This document shows positions 30,664-39,646 of a DNA stretch of 64,000 nucleotides, in pieces. Made by a program: the position numbers and the translations under genes. The notes below the pieces were generated by a model. The model was not told the DNA's origin and ran no database searches. It saw nothing but the letters and a program-made list of their open reading frames with translations. Within the stretch, counting starts at the first letter, position 1. The number at the start of each line of letters is the position of its first letter. The DNA is from Luteibacter jiangsuensis (GTDB lineage Bacteria > Pseudomonadota > Gammaproteobacteria > Xanthomonadales > Rhodanobacteraceae): NCBI RefSeq assembly GCF_011742555.1, contig NZ_JAAQQR010000006.1:217510-281509 (forward strand). The letters are read 5' to 3'.

Positions 30664-32651
30664 CCGGCTTTCGCCCTTCCCTCCGGCGGACGCCGACGAC
30701 CGACCCCGCGCTGGGCAAGCGAGCATTCGACCTGCTCTGCATCACCATGGCGTTCGTGCTGCTCGTGCATGCGGCGCACCTGCCGCCGTGGCTCACCGGA
30801 GCGCTCGCCGTCGTGCTTGCCGCGCGCTGGCGGCAGCGCCGCCGCGGAGGAAGAAACGCGCCTGCCTGGATCAAGCTGCCCCTCATCGGCCTGCTGCTCG
30901 GCGCCGTCGTGATGCAGAACGGCACGCTGTTCGGGCGCGAACCCGGCAGCGCCTTCGCGGTAGGCCTCCTCGTGCTCAAGCTGCTCGAAAGCGAGCACCG
31001 CCGCGACGCCCGTGTCGGCATCGCGTTCGCATGCTTCGCGCTGATGAGCGCGCTGCTGTTCGACCAGGGGCTGGTCGCAAGCTTTTTCGTGTGCCTCGGC
31101 ATCGTTCCTGCGCTGGCGACACTGCGCTCGCTGGAAGAAATCGAGCCGGGCACGAGCCTGGCGAGCGAATTCAAACCCGTGCTGCTCGCCCTGCTCGCCG
31201 CCGTGCCGCTCTCGCTGTTCGCCTTCCTCTTCGTGCCGCGGCTCAGTACGCCGCTATGGGGAGCACCGCAAAATGCCGCGAGCACCACGGGGCTTTCCAA
31301 CCGTCTGGCTCCCGGCGACATGATGGAGTTGATGACCGACGATACGCCGGCGCTTCGCGTGACCTTCGCGGGCCCGCCACCGGCGAACGCCGACCGCTAC
31401 TTCCGTGCGTTCACCATGCAATGGTTCGACGGAAAGGCCTGGGCACCCGGATTCCGCAGTGCACGCCGTCCGCCTGCCCCGGCCGAATACGGTACACAGA
31501 CGGTCTACGAGGTGTCGGTCGAGCCCACGCACGACCGCGTCGTGCCCATGCTCGACCTGCCGATGGCGGCCCCACCCGACACCACGATGCGCGCCGACCA
31601 CACGGTGCTCGCGCAAAAGCGGATCGACGAAGTCACCTCGTTTCAGGGGCTTGCCGCCACGCGCTACCGGCTGGAGGCAACGCTCGACGACGACGTGCGC
31701 AGGGAGAACCTGTTGTTGCCCGCGGGAGTCGGCCCCCGCGCACGCGCGCTGGCCTCGTCCTGGGCGCAGCGTTTCGGGAACGATTCCGCAGCCATCGCCG
31801 GCGCCGCACTCGCCATGTTCCACGCCGATTTCTCGTACACGCTCGCGGCCCCGCCGCTGGGCCGGGACCGCATCGACGATTTCCTGTTCGGAACGCGCGA
31901 GGGCTACTGCGAACACTTCGCGTCCACGTTTACCTTCCTCATGCGCGCCGCCGGCCTGCCCGCCCGCGTGGTCACCGGGTACCAGGGCGGCTACTGGAAC
32001 GCGAACGCGCGCTACCTGCTGGTGCGGCGCTCCGACGCGCATGCGTGGTCGGAGGTGTGGCTCGAGGGGCGCGGGTGGGTTCGCTTCGATCCGACGGCGG
32101 CAGTGCGCCCGGAGCGCGTGCAACTCGGCGCCGCCGCCGCGAACGCCGGGCACGGAGGCGACGACGGCCTGTTCGACATGGCCTGGGTGCGCAACCTGCG
32201 CGACCGCTGGGACGTCGTCAACCAATGGTGGAACCGAGGCGTTATCGGTTTCGACGCGTTGCGTCAGCAGGGACTGCTGCAGCCGTTCGGCATCGCACGC
32301 GCGGAGGCGTCGGAGCTGGTCGCGATCTTTGCCGTCGGCTGTGCCTTGCTGGTCGCCGTGGCATTGGGTTGGGCCCTGTTCCAGCCCCGCGAGGGCGATG
32401 GCCTCGACGCGTCGATGCGCCGGCTTCAGCGCAAGCTTGCCCGGGTCGGCGTGGTGCGAAGGACAGGTGAAGGACCGAAGCATTTCCTTGCACGCGCGGC
32501 GCGGGCACTGCCGGGACAGAGAAATGCATTGGAAAGGTTGGGCGAGCTTTACTTAAGATCGCGCTACGGGCATGACGAACCGCCGCCTGAATCGGTCATC
32601 CGGTTTCGACGGGAGGTGAAGGAATTCAAGGCGCGCCGCGTGGTCAAATAA
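30660..32651 (+). CDS. TgpA-like transglutaminase family membrane protein
   Basis: 663 aa, GTG start in a GTGA overlap with the DUF58 gene. N-terminal block of about 6 membrane helices, then a periplasmic transglutaminase-like core with an intact triad: Cys417 (EGYCEHFAS), His461 (SDAHAWSEVW) and Asp477 (WVRFDPT). One further membrane helix near 560-580 and a cytoplasmic C-terminal tail follow. This architecture matches TgpA of Pseudomonas, which is essential there; its substrate is not known. Confidence 0.92.
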   Translation: MTGFRPSLRRTPTTDPALGKRAFDLLCITMAFVLLVHAAHLPPWLTGALAVVLAARWRQRRRGGRNAPAWIKLPLIGLLLGAVVMQNGTLFGREPGSAFAVGLLVLKLLESEHRRDARVGIAFACFALMSALLFDQGLVASFFVCLGIVPALATLRSLEEIEPGTSLASEFKPVLLALLAAVPLSLFAFLFVPRLSTPLWGAPQNAASTTGLSNRLAPGDMMELMTDDTPALRVTFAGPPPANADRYFRAFTMQWFDGKAWAPGFRSARRPPAPAEYGTQTVYEVSVEPTHDRVVPMLDLPMAAPPDTTMRADHTVLAQKRIDEVTSFQGLAATRYRLEATLDDDVRRENLLLPAGVGPRARALASSWAQRFGNDSAAIAGAALAMFHADFSYTLAAPPLGRDRIDDFLFGTREGYCEHFASTFTFLMRAAGLPARVVTGYQGGYWNANARYLLVRRSDAHAWSEVWLEGRGWVRFDPTAAVRPERVQLGAAAANAGHGGDDGLFDMAWVRNLRDRWDVVNQWWNRGVIGFDALRQQGLLQPFGIARAEASELVAIFAVGCALLVAVALGWALFQPREGDGLDASMRRLQRKLARVGVVRRTGEGPKHFLARAARALPGQRNALERLGELYLRSRYGHDEPPPESVIRFRREVKEFKARRVVK

Positions 32652-32692
32652 GGGCATGGTATCGGCCGTGCCCGGTATTCAGGAGACGTGAC

Positions 32693-33295
32693 ATGTCCAT
32701 GTACAAACCGCTGGCCATCGCTGCGGCGACTCTCGCACTCGGCGCCTGCGCCACGGTGCCCCAGCCGCTGCAGGGCCAGTTCAACGACGTATCCACGGCC
32801 GGTGCCCAACAGGGCGGCGCGCCGGGTGCCAAGGTGCGTTGGGGTGGCGAGATCATCAAGACCGAGCCGGGCCCGCAGCAGACCTGCTTCTTCGTGCTGT
32901 CCGAACCCCTCGACGACCAGGCGCGGCCCACCGCAAGCAAGAACGAGAGCCAGGGCCGCTTCGTCGCCTGCCGCGACGGCTTCTACGATCCGGAAGTGTT
33001 CGTCCGCGGCCGCGAGATCACCGTCACCGGCACGCTGCGTGGCGCGGTCACGCAGAAGGTCGGCGACTTCGACTACGCCTATCCGCGCGTCGAGGCCGAC
33101 GTCGTCTATCTCTGGCCGAAGCGCGTTCCCGTGAACCGCTACCCGCCAGGTTTCTACGATCCGTTCTGGGGTCCGGGCTGGGGCCCGGGTTGGGGCCCGT
33201 ATGGTTACGGTCCGTGGGGCGACCCGTTCTGGTACCGTCCGCGCACGATCATCGTGCCGAGGCCGGTGCACGTACCTCCCCCGCCTCGCAAGTGA
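32693..33295 (+). CDS. Slp family outer-membrane lipoprotein
   Basis: 200 aa. Lipoprotein signal peptide with lipobox LGAC (lipidated Cys19), then the Slp domain (VRWGGEIIKTEPG to VEADVVYLWPKR). Slp proteins are outer-membrane lipoproteins linked to starvation or acid stress. The C-terminal about 45 residues are an unusual Trp-Gly-Pro tail (WGPGWGPGWGPYGYGPWGDPFW) ending in VPPPPRK, beyond the normal Slp domain. Ribosome-binding site AGGAGA upstream; followed by a strong terminator. Confidence 0.9.
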   Translation: MSMYKPLAIAAATLALGACATVPQPLQGQFNDVSTAGAQQGGAPGAKVRWGGEIIKTEPGPQQTCFFVLSEPLDDQARPTASKNESQGRFVACRDGFYDPEVFVRGREITVTGTLRGAVTQKVGDFDYAYPRVEADVVYLWPKRVPVNRYPPGFYDPFWGPGWGPGWGPYGYGPWGDPFWYRPRTIIVPRPVHVPPPPRK

Positions 33296-33298
33296 TGC

Positions 33299-33331
33299 AA
33301 AAAAAGCCGGCTTCGATGCCGGCTTTTTTTT
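33299..33331. terminator. Bidirectional Rho-independent terminator
   Basis: AAAAAGCCGGC / GCCGGCTTTTTTTT stem-loop with a 6-nt loop and T-runs on both strands. It sits between the convergent Slp gene (+) and HIT gene (-) and can serve both. Confidence 0.9.
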
Positions 33332-33361
33332 GGCGTATACGGAAAGGCGGCTATGCGCCTC

Positions 33362-33706
33362 TCAGCCCGGCGGCCAGTGCATCTGGCGTCCGGCCAGGAG
33401 GTGCACGTGGATGTGGAACACCGTCTGCCCACCGTGGGTATTGGTGTTGACCACCGTGCGGTAACCGTCTTTTGCGAGTCCCTGCGCACGCGCATATGCC
33501 GCGGCCGCGAGCAACAGCTTGCCGAGCAGTTCGGCATCACCGGGCGACGCGTCGTCCAGCGTGGCGATGGGCCGCTTCGGAATGAACAGCACGTGCACCG
33601 GGGCCTGCGGGTTGAGGTCGCGGAAGGCCAGCACGTCGTCGTCTTCATAGACGATGTCGGCGGGGATTTCGCGGCGAACGATCTTGGCGAAAATCGTGTC
33701 TGTCAT
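33362..33706 (-). CDS. HIT family (histidine triad) protein
   Basis: 114 aa, HINT-like nucleotide hydrolase. Histidine triad HIHVHLLAG (His98, 100, 102) and IVRREIPADIVYEDDDVLAF at the N-terminus. Start MTDTIFAKIV chosen at 33706 because homologues begin this way; the longer frame adds unrelated residues. It acts on purine nucleoside phosphoramidates in studied homologues. Located 16 bp downstream of recR. Confidence 0.93.
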   Translation of the reverse strand: MTDTIFAKIVRREIPADIVYEDDDVLAFRDLNPQAPVHVLFIPKRPIATLDDASPGDAELLGKLLLAAAAYARAQGLAKDGYRTVVNTNTHGGQTVFHIHVHLLAGRQMHWPPG

Positions 33707-33722
33707 CCTGATTCCTCGATGG

Positions 33723-34325
33723 TCAGCCGAGCGACTGCCGGCTTCCGAATGCATGGGCAAGCGTGCCGCGGTCGACGAATTCCAGTTCGCCACCCAACGG
33801 CACGCCGTGGGCCAGGCGCGTGGCGCGGATACCCGCGGCCTTCGCGAGCTGGCCGATGTAATGGGCAGTGGCTTCGCCTTCGACGGTGGGATTCGTGGCG
33901 ATGATCATTTCCTCGACGTCGCCCTCCGCGAGGCGCTCGGCCAGGAGGGGCAGACCGAGTTCGTCGGGGCCCAGGCCGTCGAGCGGCGACAACCGGCCCA
34001 GCAGCACGAAATAGTGCCCCCGGTAGCCGGTGGCCTGCTCGATCGCGGCGAGATCGGACGGCGACTCCACTACGCACAGCACCTGGCGATCGCGACTGGC
34101 ACTGGCGCAAAGCGAGCACACCGCCGTTTCGCTGAAATTGCGGCAGCGCGTGCAATTGCCGACGTCGCGCATGGCCGATTCGAGCGCCGAAGCGAGGCGC
34201 AAGCCACCCTGCCTCTCGCGTTCCAGCAGGTGGAAAGCCATGCGCTGCGCGCTCTTCGCGCCCACGCCGGGCAGGCAGCGCAGTGCGTCGATCAGTTCGC
34301 CGAGTAGGCGGGAGCCGTTGCTCAT
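33723..34325 (-). CDS. recR: Recombination mediator protein RecR
   Basis: 200 aa; with RecO it loads RecA at gaps during DNA repair. Helix-hairpin-helix region [20 protein letters not shown] (15-34), zinc finger Cys58, 61, 70, 73 and a Toprim domain starting [12 protein letters not shown] (84-95). Start [11 protein letters not shown] at 34325 fits the family. It is the third gene of the dnaX-ybaB-recR unit. Confidence 0.96.
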   Translation of the reverse strand: MSNGSRLLGELIDALRCLPGVGAKSAQRMAFHLLERERQGGLRLASALESAMRDVGNCTRCRNFSETAVCSLCASASRDRQVLCVVESPSDLAAIEQATGYRGHYFVLLGRLSPLDGLGPDELGLPLLAERLAEGDVEEMIIATNPTVEGEATAHYIGQLAKAAGIRATRLAHGVPLGGELEFVDRGTLAHAFGSRQSLG

Positions 34326-34344
34326 TGTGGACGGCGACCGTTCG

Positions 34345-34668
34345 TCAGAACGGCATCTTGAAACCGGGGGGAAGGTTGAGCCCGGCCGTGACGCCGCCAA
34401 GGCGCGTGCGGCTGAGTTCGGCGATCTTGTTCACGGCGTCGTTCACGGCGGCGGCGACGAGGTCTTCGGCCATCTCCGGATCGTCCGCGAAAGCCTGGCG
34501 GTCGATGTGCACCGAACGCACTTCGTGGCCGCCCGTCATGGTGACGGTGACGAGGCCACCGCCGGCGCTGCCGGTGATTTCCGTCTTGGCGAGTTCGTCC
34601 TGCGCACGCTTCATCTCGTCCTGCATGCGCTGGGCCTGCTGCATCAGCTGACCGATTTGACCTTTCAC
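34345..34668 (-). CDS. ybaB: YbaB/EbfC family nucleoid-associated protein
   Basis: 107 aa, GTG start (34668) in a GTGA overlap with the dnaX stop. It has the long N-terminal helix [20 protein letters not shown] and the C-terminal [12 protein letters not shown], both typical. Small dimeric DNA-binding protein conserved between dnaX and recR. Confidence 0.95.
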   Translation of the reverse strand: MKGQIGQLMQQAQRMQDEMKRAQDELAKTEITGSAGGGLVTVTMTGGHEVRSVHIDRQAFADDPEMAEDLVAAAVNDAVNKIAELSRTRLGGVTAGLNLPPGFKMPF

Positions 34669-36368
34669 GTTCCTGGCTCCACGGGTTTGATCGATTGGGG
34701 AATGACGCGCGCGTCGAATTCGCGCTTCAGCGTCTGTACGAGCGGGTCGGCTTCCATCGAGGCTTCCGCATTGGCCTGCGCGTCGCTGGCCGCCTGCGCC
34801 CTGCGCTCCGCCGGCGTGCCCAGGTTGCCCCGGTCGGCGACGAAACGGAAACGAACGCGGTGACCGAGGGCCTGCGAGACTTTCTCTTCCATCTGGCTGG
34901 TGAGCGGCTCGACGGCGAGGTGCATGTGCGAAGGCGTGAGCGCCAGCACCATGGTCTCCCCCTCGATCTCGCGCAGCGAGCAGTTCTGCGCCAGCTGCCC
35001 GATGGGACCACGCAGGTTCGCGCGCTCCACGATGTCGTGCCAGTCCGGAAGACCGTTGGCGCCCGTGGCAATGGGACGCGGCGGAGCGGCGGGTGCAGCG
35101 GGTGCGGGCGCAGGCCCGGCGGCAGGCCTCGGCGAAGCAGGTGGCGCAGCCGGCGCGGTACGCGACGATGGCGGGCCGCCAGCGGCACCGGGGGCGGATC
35201 GATCCGAACCTTGCGCCCCCGCGGGCGGTGCCGGGCGCGGCTGCGGCGCTACGCCGGCGGCACGGGGTGCCGCCGTGCCCTGCCCGGCTTCCGCCGGACG
35301 GAACGCATGCATGCGCAGCAACACCATCTCGAAACCGATGCGCGCATCCGGCGCCAACGGCAGTTCGCGGCGGCCGCTGGTGGCTATCTGGTAATAGAGC
35401 TGCACGTCTTCCGGCGAGAGGCGCGCGGCAAGATCGGCAAGACCGGCGTCGGCCTCCTCGCCGCGGTACCCCGGCACCAGCTGGATCAACTGCACGCGAT
35501 GCAGCACCGTGGCGAGGTCGTCGAGCACGCCGCCGAAATCGGGCGAGAACGAGGCGATGCGATCGGATTCCGCCATGAGCGCGGCACCGTCGCCGGCGGC
35601 CAGGGCTTCCAGCACGCCCAGCACCTGGCCGCGCTCCACGCTGCCGAGCATGGCGCGCACGTCGGCCGCGCGCAGCGCGCCACCGCCATAGGCGATGGCC
35701 TGATCCAGGAGCGAAAGACCGTCGCGCAGCGAGCCGTCGGCGCCATGCGCGAGCGCGGCGATCGCCTCGTCCTCGTACTCGATGGCTTCGGCGCCGAGGA
35801 TATGGCGCATCTGTCCGGAGATCTGGTCGGGCAGCAGGCGCTTCAGGTTGAACTTCAGGCAGCGCGAGAGCACCGTGACCGGCAGCTTCTGCGGATCGGT
35901 GGTGGCGAGCAGGAACTTCACGTGCGGCGGCGGCTCTTCCAGCGTCTTCAGCAGCGCGTTGAAGGCGGGCTTCGACAGCATGTGCACCTCGTCGACGAGG
36001 TACACCTTGAAACGGCCCCGCGACGGCGCGTACTGCGCGTTCTCGATCACTTCCCGCACGTCGTCCACGCCGGTGTTGCTGGCCGCGTCGATTTCCAGAA
36101 GATCGACAAAGCGGCCGGCGTCTACCGCCGTGCAGACGGCGCACTCGCCGCAGGGATCGGCCGATTCACCGCGCTCGCAGTTGAGCGACTTGGCGAAGAT
36201 GCGCGCGATGGTCGTCTTGCCGACGCCGCGCGTGCCGGTGAAGAGGTAGGCATGGTGCATGCGCCCGGAGTCGAGCGCGTTAGTGAGCGCGCGGACCACG
36301 TGCTCCTGGCCCACCAGTTCGGCGAACTTGCGGGGGCGCCACTTGCGTGCGAGGACCTGATAGGACAT
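34665..36368 (-). CDS. dnaX: DNA polymerase III subunits gamma/tau
   Basis: 567 aa clamp-loader ATPase. P-loop GTRGVGKTT (45-53), zinc Cys64, 73, 76, 79, DEVHML near 125. A Pro/Ala-rich linker at about 380-450 joins the AAA+ part to the tau C-terminal polymerase-binding domain. No A-rich slippery heptamer as in E. coli was seen in the linker, so there is no sequence sign of frameshift-made gamma. Start MSYQVLARKWRP at 36368. Confidence 0.96.
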   Translation of the reverse strand: MSYQVLARKWRPRKFAELVGQEHVVRALTNALDSGRMHHAYLFTGTRGVGKTTIARIFAKSLNCERGESADPCGECAVCTAVDAGRFVDLLEIDAASNTGVDDVREVIENAQYAPSRGRFKVYLVDEVHMLSKPAFNALLKTLEEPPPHVKFLLATTDPQKLPVTVLSRCLKFNLKRLLPDQISGQMRHILGAEAIEYEDEAIAALAHGADGSLRDGLSLLDQAIAYGGGALRAADVRAMLGSVERGQVLGVLEALAAGDGAALMAESDRIASFSPDFGGVLDDLATVLHRVQLIQLVPGYRGEEADAGLADLAARLSPEDVQLYYQIATSGRRELPLAPDARIGFEMVLLRMHAFRPAEAGQGTAAPRAAGVAPQPRPAPPAGAQGSDRSAPGAAGGPPSSRTAPAAPPASPRPAAGPAPAPAAPAAPPRPIATGANGLPDWHDIVERANLRGPIGQLAQNCSLREIEGETMVLALTPSHMHLAVEPLTSQMEEKVSQALGHRVRFRFVADRGNLGTPAERRAQAASDAQANAEASMEADPLVQTLKREFDARVIPQSIKPVEPGT

Positions 36369-36439
36369 GCGTAGTACCTTGGGACGACAGTGGATTGTGC
36401 CAAGGACCGGAGGGGTGGGAAAGCTCGCCCCCGAAAGGC

Positions 36440-36550
36440 GATGACCCTGCCAGCCACACCCCGGCACCCGAATCGTCCGCTACCGTTGCTTCCTTCCGGA
36501 CCTGGCGGGGTTTGCGGGCTATCGTCGCGGGGGGACCGACAGGGCCACCA
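36440..36550 (-). ncRNA. ffs: Signal recognition particle RNA (4.5S type)
   Basis: Minus-strand sequence with the diagnostic SRP core GGTCCGGAAGGAAGCA (36511-36487 region) and its partner GGTGCCGGGGTGTGGCTGGC, which form the conserved helix-8 tetraloop domain. The ends GGTGGCCCTG and CAGGGTCATC pair to close the hairpin. Length about 110 nt, as in small bacterial SRP RNAs; exact ends are estimated from pairing. It is located about 70 bp upstream of dnaX on the same strand. Confidence 0.9.
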
Positions 36551-36625
36551 TAAAACTTGTTGTACTGCTCGCGCTGGGCGGGATTGCTCGGGCTATCCTG
36601 CCCTCGCCCCTCCGCTTCGCTCCGG

Positions 36626-36700
36626 GGTCGGCCTGCGGCCGACCAAATTTGTTCCAGACAAATTTGTCGAACCCGCGCGGGTTCAAATCCCGCCCCCACG
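36626..36700. repeat. Cluster of three perfect palindromes with a tRNA 3'-end-like segment
   Basis: Three back-to-back inverted repeats: GGTCGGCC-TGC-GGCCGACC (36626-36644), AAATTTGT-TCCAG-ACAAATTT (36645-36665) and GAACCCGC-GCGGGTTC (36669-36684). The last flows into GCGGG-TTCAAAT-CCCGC (36677-36693), which folds as a tRNA T-arm and is followed by CCCCACG. No matching 5' tRNA half was found upstream. It sits between the SRP RNA and tRNA-Ser(GGA) and resembles, in inverted orientation, the 3' end of that tRNA. Confidence 0.6.
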
Positions 36701-36753
36701 TCGAGGCTTCGTTTCGCGGAGCCGCAGCGTCGGGATGACCTGAATCTTACAAC

Positions 36754-36844
36754 TGGCGGAGAGGGCGGGATTCGAACCCGCGATACGCTATTAACGTATA
36801 CACACTTTCCAGGCGTGCTCCTTAAACCACTCGGACACCTCTCC
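36754..36844 (-). tRNA. tRNA-Ser (anticodon GGA)
   Basis: 91 nt including an encoded CCA end. Acceptor GGAGAGG / CCTCTCC, anticodon loop CTGGAAA giving GGA (reads UCC/UCU), a long variable arm (GTGTATACGTTAATAGCGTATCGC region) typical of class II serine tRNAs, and T-loop GGTTCGAATCC. Confidence 0.95.
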
Positions 36845-36933
36845 GCACTGGTACAACCTCTTCCCCGGCTTCCTGTCCGGCAAAGAAGCGGAAGGATAAC
36901 CGGGAGGGATGGGCGAGACAAGCGCCATGACTC

Positions 36934-37018
36934 TGTGGGAGCCGGCTGCGCCGGCGATCCCGCGGCAGCGGGCAACCCTGCCGCGAGCACCCATCGCCGC
37001 TGAGGCGGCTCTCGCACA
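36934..37018. repeat. REP doublet (REPIN-like), copy 2
   Basis: 85-bp element between tRNA-Ser and the MBL-fold gene. Left arm TGTGGGAGCCGGCTGCGCC, middle GATCCCGCGGCAGCGGG, right arm CATCGCCGCTGAGGCGGC followed by TCTCGCACA. Same orientation as copy 3, reverse to copy 4. The right arm has two changes against copy 3 (GAGGC for GAAGC, CTCGC for CCCAC), so it is slightly decayed. Confidence 0.85.
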
Positions 37019-37025
37019 AAGCGGT

Positions 37026-37784
37026 TTAACCCGCCGTGGGGCCCGGCGGATGCGGCTCGGGCAACGCCAGCCGCTCGCCTGGGCGGACGATGCGATAGCC
37101 GCGCGACTCCAGCGTCTCGCCATCGGCCACGCCGCCGTAGTGGTAGAGCGCCATGCGCAGCCGGAATGCCTCGTCGTACTCGCGCTCCAGATCGTCCACG
37201 CCCGTGTGCGACGGGTTGCCGATCACGCCGCAATCGTGCGCGATGAGTTCCCCATTCGCGCCGTGGACGGCCAGCACCTCGGGAATCGGCCGCGTGTCGC
37301 CGGTGTAGACGAAGCTGCCGCGTAACGCCAGCCCGTACGACGTGCCGTGCACGTGGTGGCGCGTCGGGAACAGGTCGAACCACTGGTCCGCATGCCAGAA
37401 ACCGCGCGTGCACGGAATGAGGTGGAAGGCCTCCCAGTAGTTCACACCGCCCTCGGCGAGCGCGCCCGGGTAGTCGGCGACCCTGGCCTGCAACCAGGGC
37501 AGCAGCGCCGCATGCATGAATACCTTCATGCGGCCACGGTGCGCCTCGTCGAACCATGAGCGGAAAAACAGCCCTTCCATGCCGGCCACGTGATCCATGT
37601 GCGCATGGGTCACGTACAGCGCCGGCGGCAGGCTGCCGTAAGCCGCCATGTAGCGGTGCAGCGTGTCCGGACCGCAATCGATCAGGAGCACCGGTTTGCC
37701 GTTGCGCTCGAGCACCGCCGCCGACGAGCCGAGTTCAAGCGCGTGCGCAGCGCCGGCGCCCAGGAAGTGCAGATGCCAGCTCAT
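37026..37784 (-). CDS. MBL-fold metallo-hydrolase
   Basis: 252 aa. Metallo-beta-lactamase motif THAHMDHVAG (about 75-84) with further ligands in SFVYTGDTRPI and a late HDCG/SHTG region, as in ribonuclease Z-like or phosphodiesterase-like hydrolases. The substrate cannot be assigned. Start MSWHLHFLGAGAAHALE at 37784 overlaps the Kdo-kinase stop by 4 bp (ATGA), so the two are translationally coupled. An involvement in envelope polysaccharide metabolism is only suggested by that coupling. Confidence 0.85.
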   Translation of the reverse strand: MSWHLHFLGAGAAHALELGSSAAVLERNGKPVLLIDCGPDTLHRYMAAYGSLPPALYVTHAHMDHVAGMEGLFFRSWFDEAHRGRMKVFMHAALLPWLQARVADYPGALAEGGVNYWEAFHLIPCTRGFWHADQWFDLFPTRHHVHGTSYGLALRGSFVYTGDTRPIPEVLAVHGANGELIAHDCGVIGNPSHTGVDDLEREYDEAFRLRMALYHYGGVADGETLESRGYRIVRPGERLALPEPHPPGPTAG

Positions 37785-38509
37785 TCGCGCAGGGTCCGTT
37801 CGTAGTGTTCCATCAACGCCGGCCACCATTCGGCATCGAACGTGTCCCCCGCGGCGTCGCGTGCACCGAGCTTCACGAGCGAGCGCTTCAGCCGGGCGAG
37901 ATTGGCATGGCGCCAGCCCGCCGAAGGCCGGCGCAGGCGCCCGCGGTCGAAATCGATGAGATAGGTGTCGCCACCGTGCACCAGGATGTTGTGGGCGTTC
38001 AAGTCGGCATGCCATGCGCCGGCACGATGGAACCGCGCGATGGTGGCGCCGACGCGGCCGGCCAGCGCCGCGTTCATGGCGCCGTCGGCAAGGCGCTCGG
38101 CCAGGGTGGCGGCATCCGGGATGAAGGCCGTGATGAGATCGGCCGAATAACGAAGGCCCTCGCGCACGTAGCGCGATGCGATCGGCGCCGGCACGGGAAG
38201 GCCTTGCCGCGACAGCTCCGCCAGCAAGCGGAACTCGCGCGCGCTGCGGGTGCGGTCGCCGCCCGTGAAGAGGTAGCGGTCGCCGAAGAGGCGCGCGACC
38301 ATGCCGCCGCGGCGATAATGCCTGAGCACCGCTTCGCCCGCGGGGGTTTCGATGATGGCCACCCCACCCCGGCCGCCGGGCTGCGACCGCAGCGCACCGC
38401 GCTCGCGCCAGCGATGGGGCGAGAACCAGTCGGCGTCGACTTGAGGTGCACGGGCCGCGTCGAACAGAATCGTACCGCCCGCGCCCTGATCCACTCGTTG
38501 CTCTGTCAT
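37781..38509 (-). CDS. kdkA: 3-deoxy-D-manno-octulosonic acid kinase
   Basis: 242 aa KdkA/WaaP-family kinase that phosphorylates Kdo in the LPS inner core. Kinase motifs: catalytic loop HADLNAHNILV (about 165-175), metal-binding LIDFDRGRLR (about 184-193), and GGVAIIETPAGEAVLRHYRRGG as the ATP-binding lysine/arginine region. Divergent from the heptosyltransferase-like gene, in an LPS core neighbourhood. Confidence 0.9.
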   Translation of the reverse strand: MTEQRVDQGAGGTILFDAARAPQVDADWFSPHRWRERGALRSQPGGRGGVAIIETPAGEAVLRHYRRGGMVARLFGDRYLFTGGDRTRSAREFRLLAELSRQGLPVPAPIASRYVREGLRYSADLITAFIPDAATLAERLADGAMNAALAGRVGATIARFHRAGAWHADLNAHNILVHGGDTYLIDFDRGRLRRPSAGWRHANLARLKRSLVKLGARDAAGDTFDAEWWPALMEHYERTLRE

Positions 38510-38552
38510 TTGCCGGCCGCCTTCCGCGGCCTACCCATCCGGTAACCCTTTC

Positions 38553-39632
38553 GTGCCCAGTCTACCAAGCCGCCCACTCCCGCCGGGAGCCTCCAGCCTC
38601 TGCATCCTCCGCACGTCGGCCATCGGCGACGTGACCCACGTTGTCCCGCTGGTGCGCACCTTGCAGTCGCAGGTGCCGGAATCGCGGATCACCTGGATCG
38701 TCGGCAAGCTCGAGCGAAAGCTCGTCGGCGACCTTCCGGGCGTGGAGTTCGTCACGTTCGACAAGGGTGCGGGCCGCGCCGGCGTGAAGGCCGTGCGCGA
38801 CGCGCTGGCTGGCCGGCGCTTCGACGCCCTCCTGCACATGCAGGTGGCCTTGCGTTCGAACCTCCTCAGCCTCGCCGTGAAGGCGGATCGACGCATAGGC
38901 TACGACCGGGCCCGGTCGAAGGACTTGCATGGGTTGTTCGTGAACGAACGGATTCCGGCGCGCAGCGGAGAGCACGTGCTGGACGCCATGGCGAGCTTCA
39001 TCGAACCGCTGGGCCTGAAACAGACCGAGGTGCGCTGGGACATTCCCGTGCCGGACGAGGCGCATGCCTGGGCGGCGGAACAGCTGCCCGGCGACACGCC
39101 CACGTTGCTGGTCAGCCCGATGTCCAGCCACACGGTGCGCAACTGGCGCGTGGAACGCTATGCGGCGCTGATCGACCATGCGATGGCGCGTGGCATGCGC
39201 GTGGCCCTCGTGGGCGGACCCTCCGCGGCGGAACGCGGGCTGGCCGACGCCATCCTGGCGGCCGTGCAGCAGGCGCCGCTCGACCTCACCGGCAAGGACA
39301 CGCTGAAGCGCTTCATGGCGCTGCTTGCACGCAGCGCGATGATCCTCACGCCGGATTCGGGGCCGATGCACATGGCCAACGCGGCGGGCGTGAAGGTGCT
39401 AGGCCTGCACGCCGCCAGCAACCCGAACCGCTCAGGGCCCTACTCCGACCGCCGCTGGTGCGTGGACAAGTACGACGAGGCCTCGCGCAAGTTCCTGGGC
39501 AAGCCGGCCTCGGAGATTCCCTGGGGCACGAAGATCGAGAAACCCGGGGTCATGGACCTGGTGCAGGTGGACGAGATGATCGACCGCTTCGAGGCCTGCG
39601 CGGCGCACTTGCAACTGCGCTTGCATGGCTAA
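38553..39632 (+). CDS. Glycosyltransferase family 9 (heptosyltransferase-like)
   Basis: 359 aa, GTG start. GT9 (RfaF/WaaC) features: ILRTSAIGDVTHVVPLVRTLQ near 18-38, a second domain with SPMSSHTVRNWRVERYAAL (about 192-210), VALVGGPSAAERGLAD and LTPDSGPMHMANAAGV (about 268-283), which binds the nucleotide sugar. It probably adds heptose to the LPS core, in keeping with the adjacent Kdo kinase and DUF6165 gene. Whether it is heptosyltransferase I or II is not resolved. Confidence 0.88.
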   Translation: MPSLPSRPLPPGASSLCILRTSAIGDVTHVVPLVRTLQSQVPESRITWIVGKLERKLVGDLPGVEFVTFDKGAGRAGVKAVRDALAGRRFDALLHMQVALRSNLLSLAVKADRRIGYDRARSKDLHGLFVNERIPARSGEHVLDAMASFIEPLGLKQTEVRWDIPVPDEAHAWAAEQLPGDTPTLLVSPMSSHTVRNWRVERYAALIDHAMARGMRVALVGGPSAAERGLADAILAAVQQAPLDLTGKDTLKRFMALLARSAMILTPDSGPMHMANAAGVKVLGLHAASNPNRSGPYSDRRWCVDKYDEASRKFLGKPASEIPWGTKIEKPGVMDLVQVDEMIDRFEACAAHLQLRLHG

Positions 39633-39646
39633 ATGACGACGGCACC

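Noticed and set aside
35050..35330. Programmed frameshift site in dnaX
   Set aside because: The linker is GC-rich, and no A-rich heptamer or other convincing slippery site with a downstream hairpin was found.
36145..37677. Minus-strand frames running through the SRP RNA, tRNA-Ser and REP copy 2
   Set aside because: They cross structural RNA genes and a repeat, and have no protein-like features.
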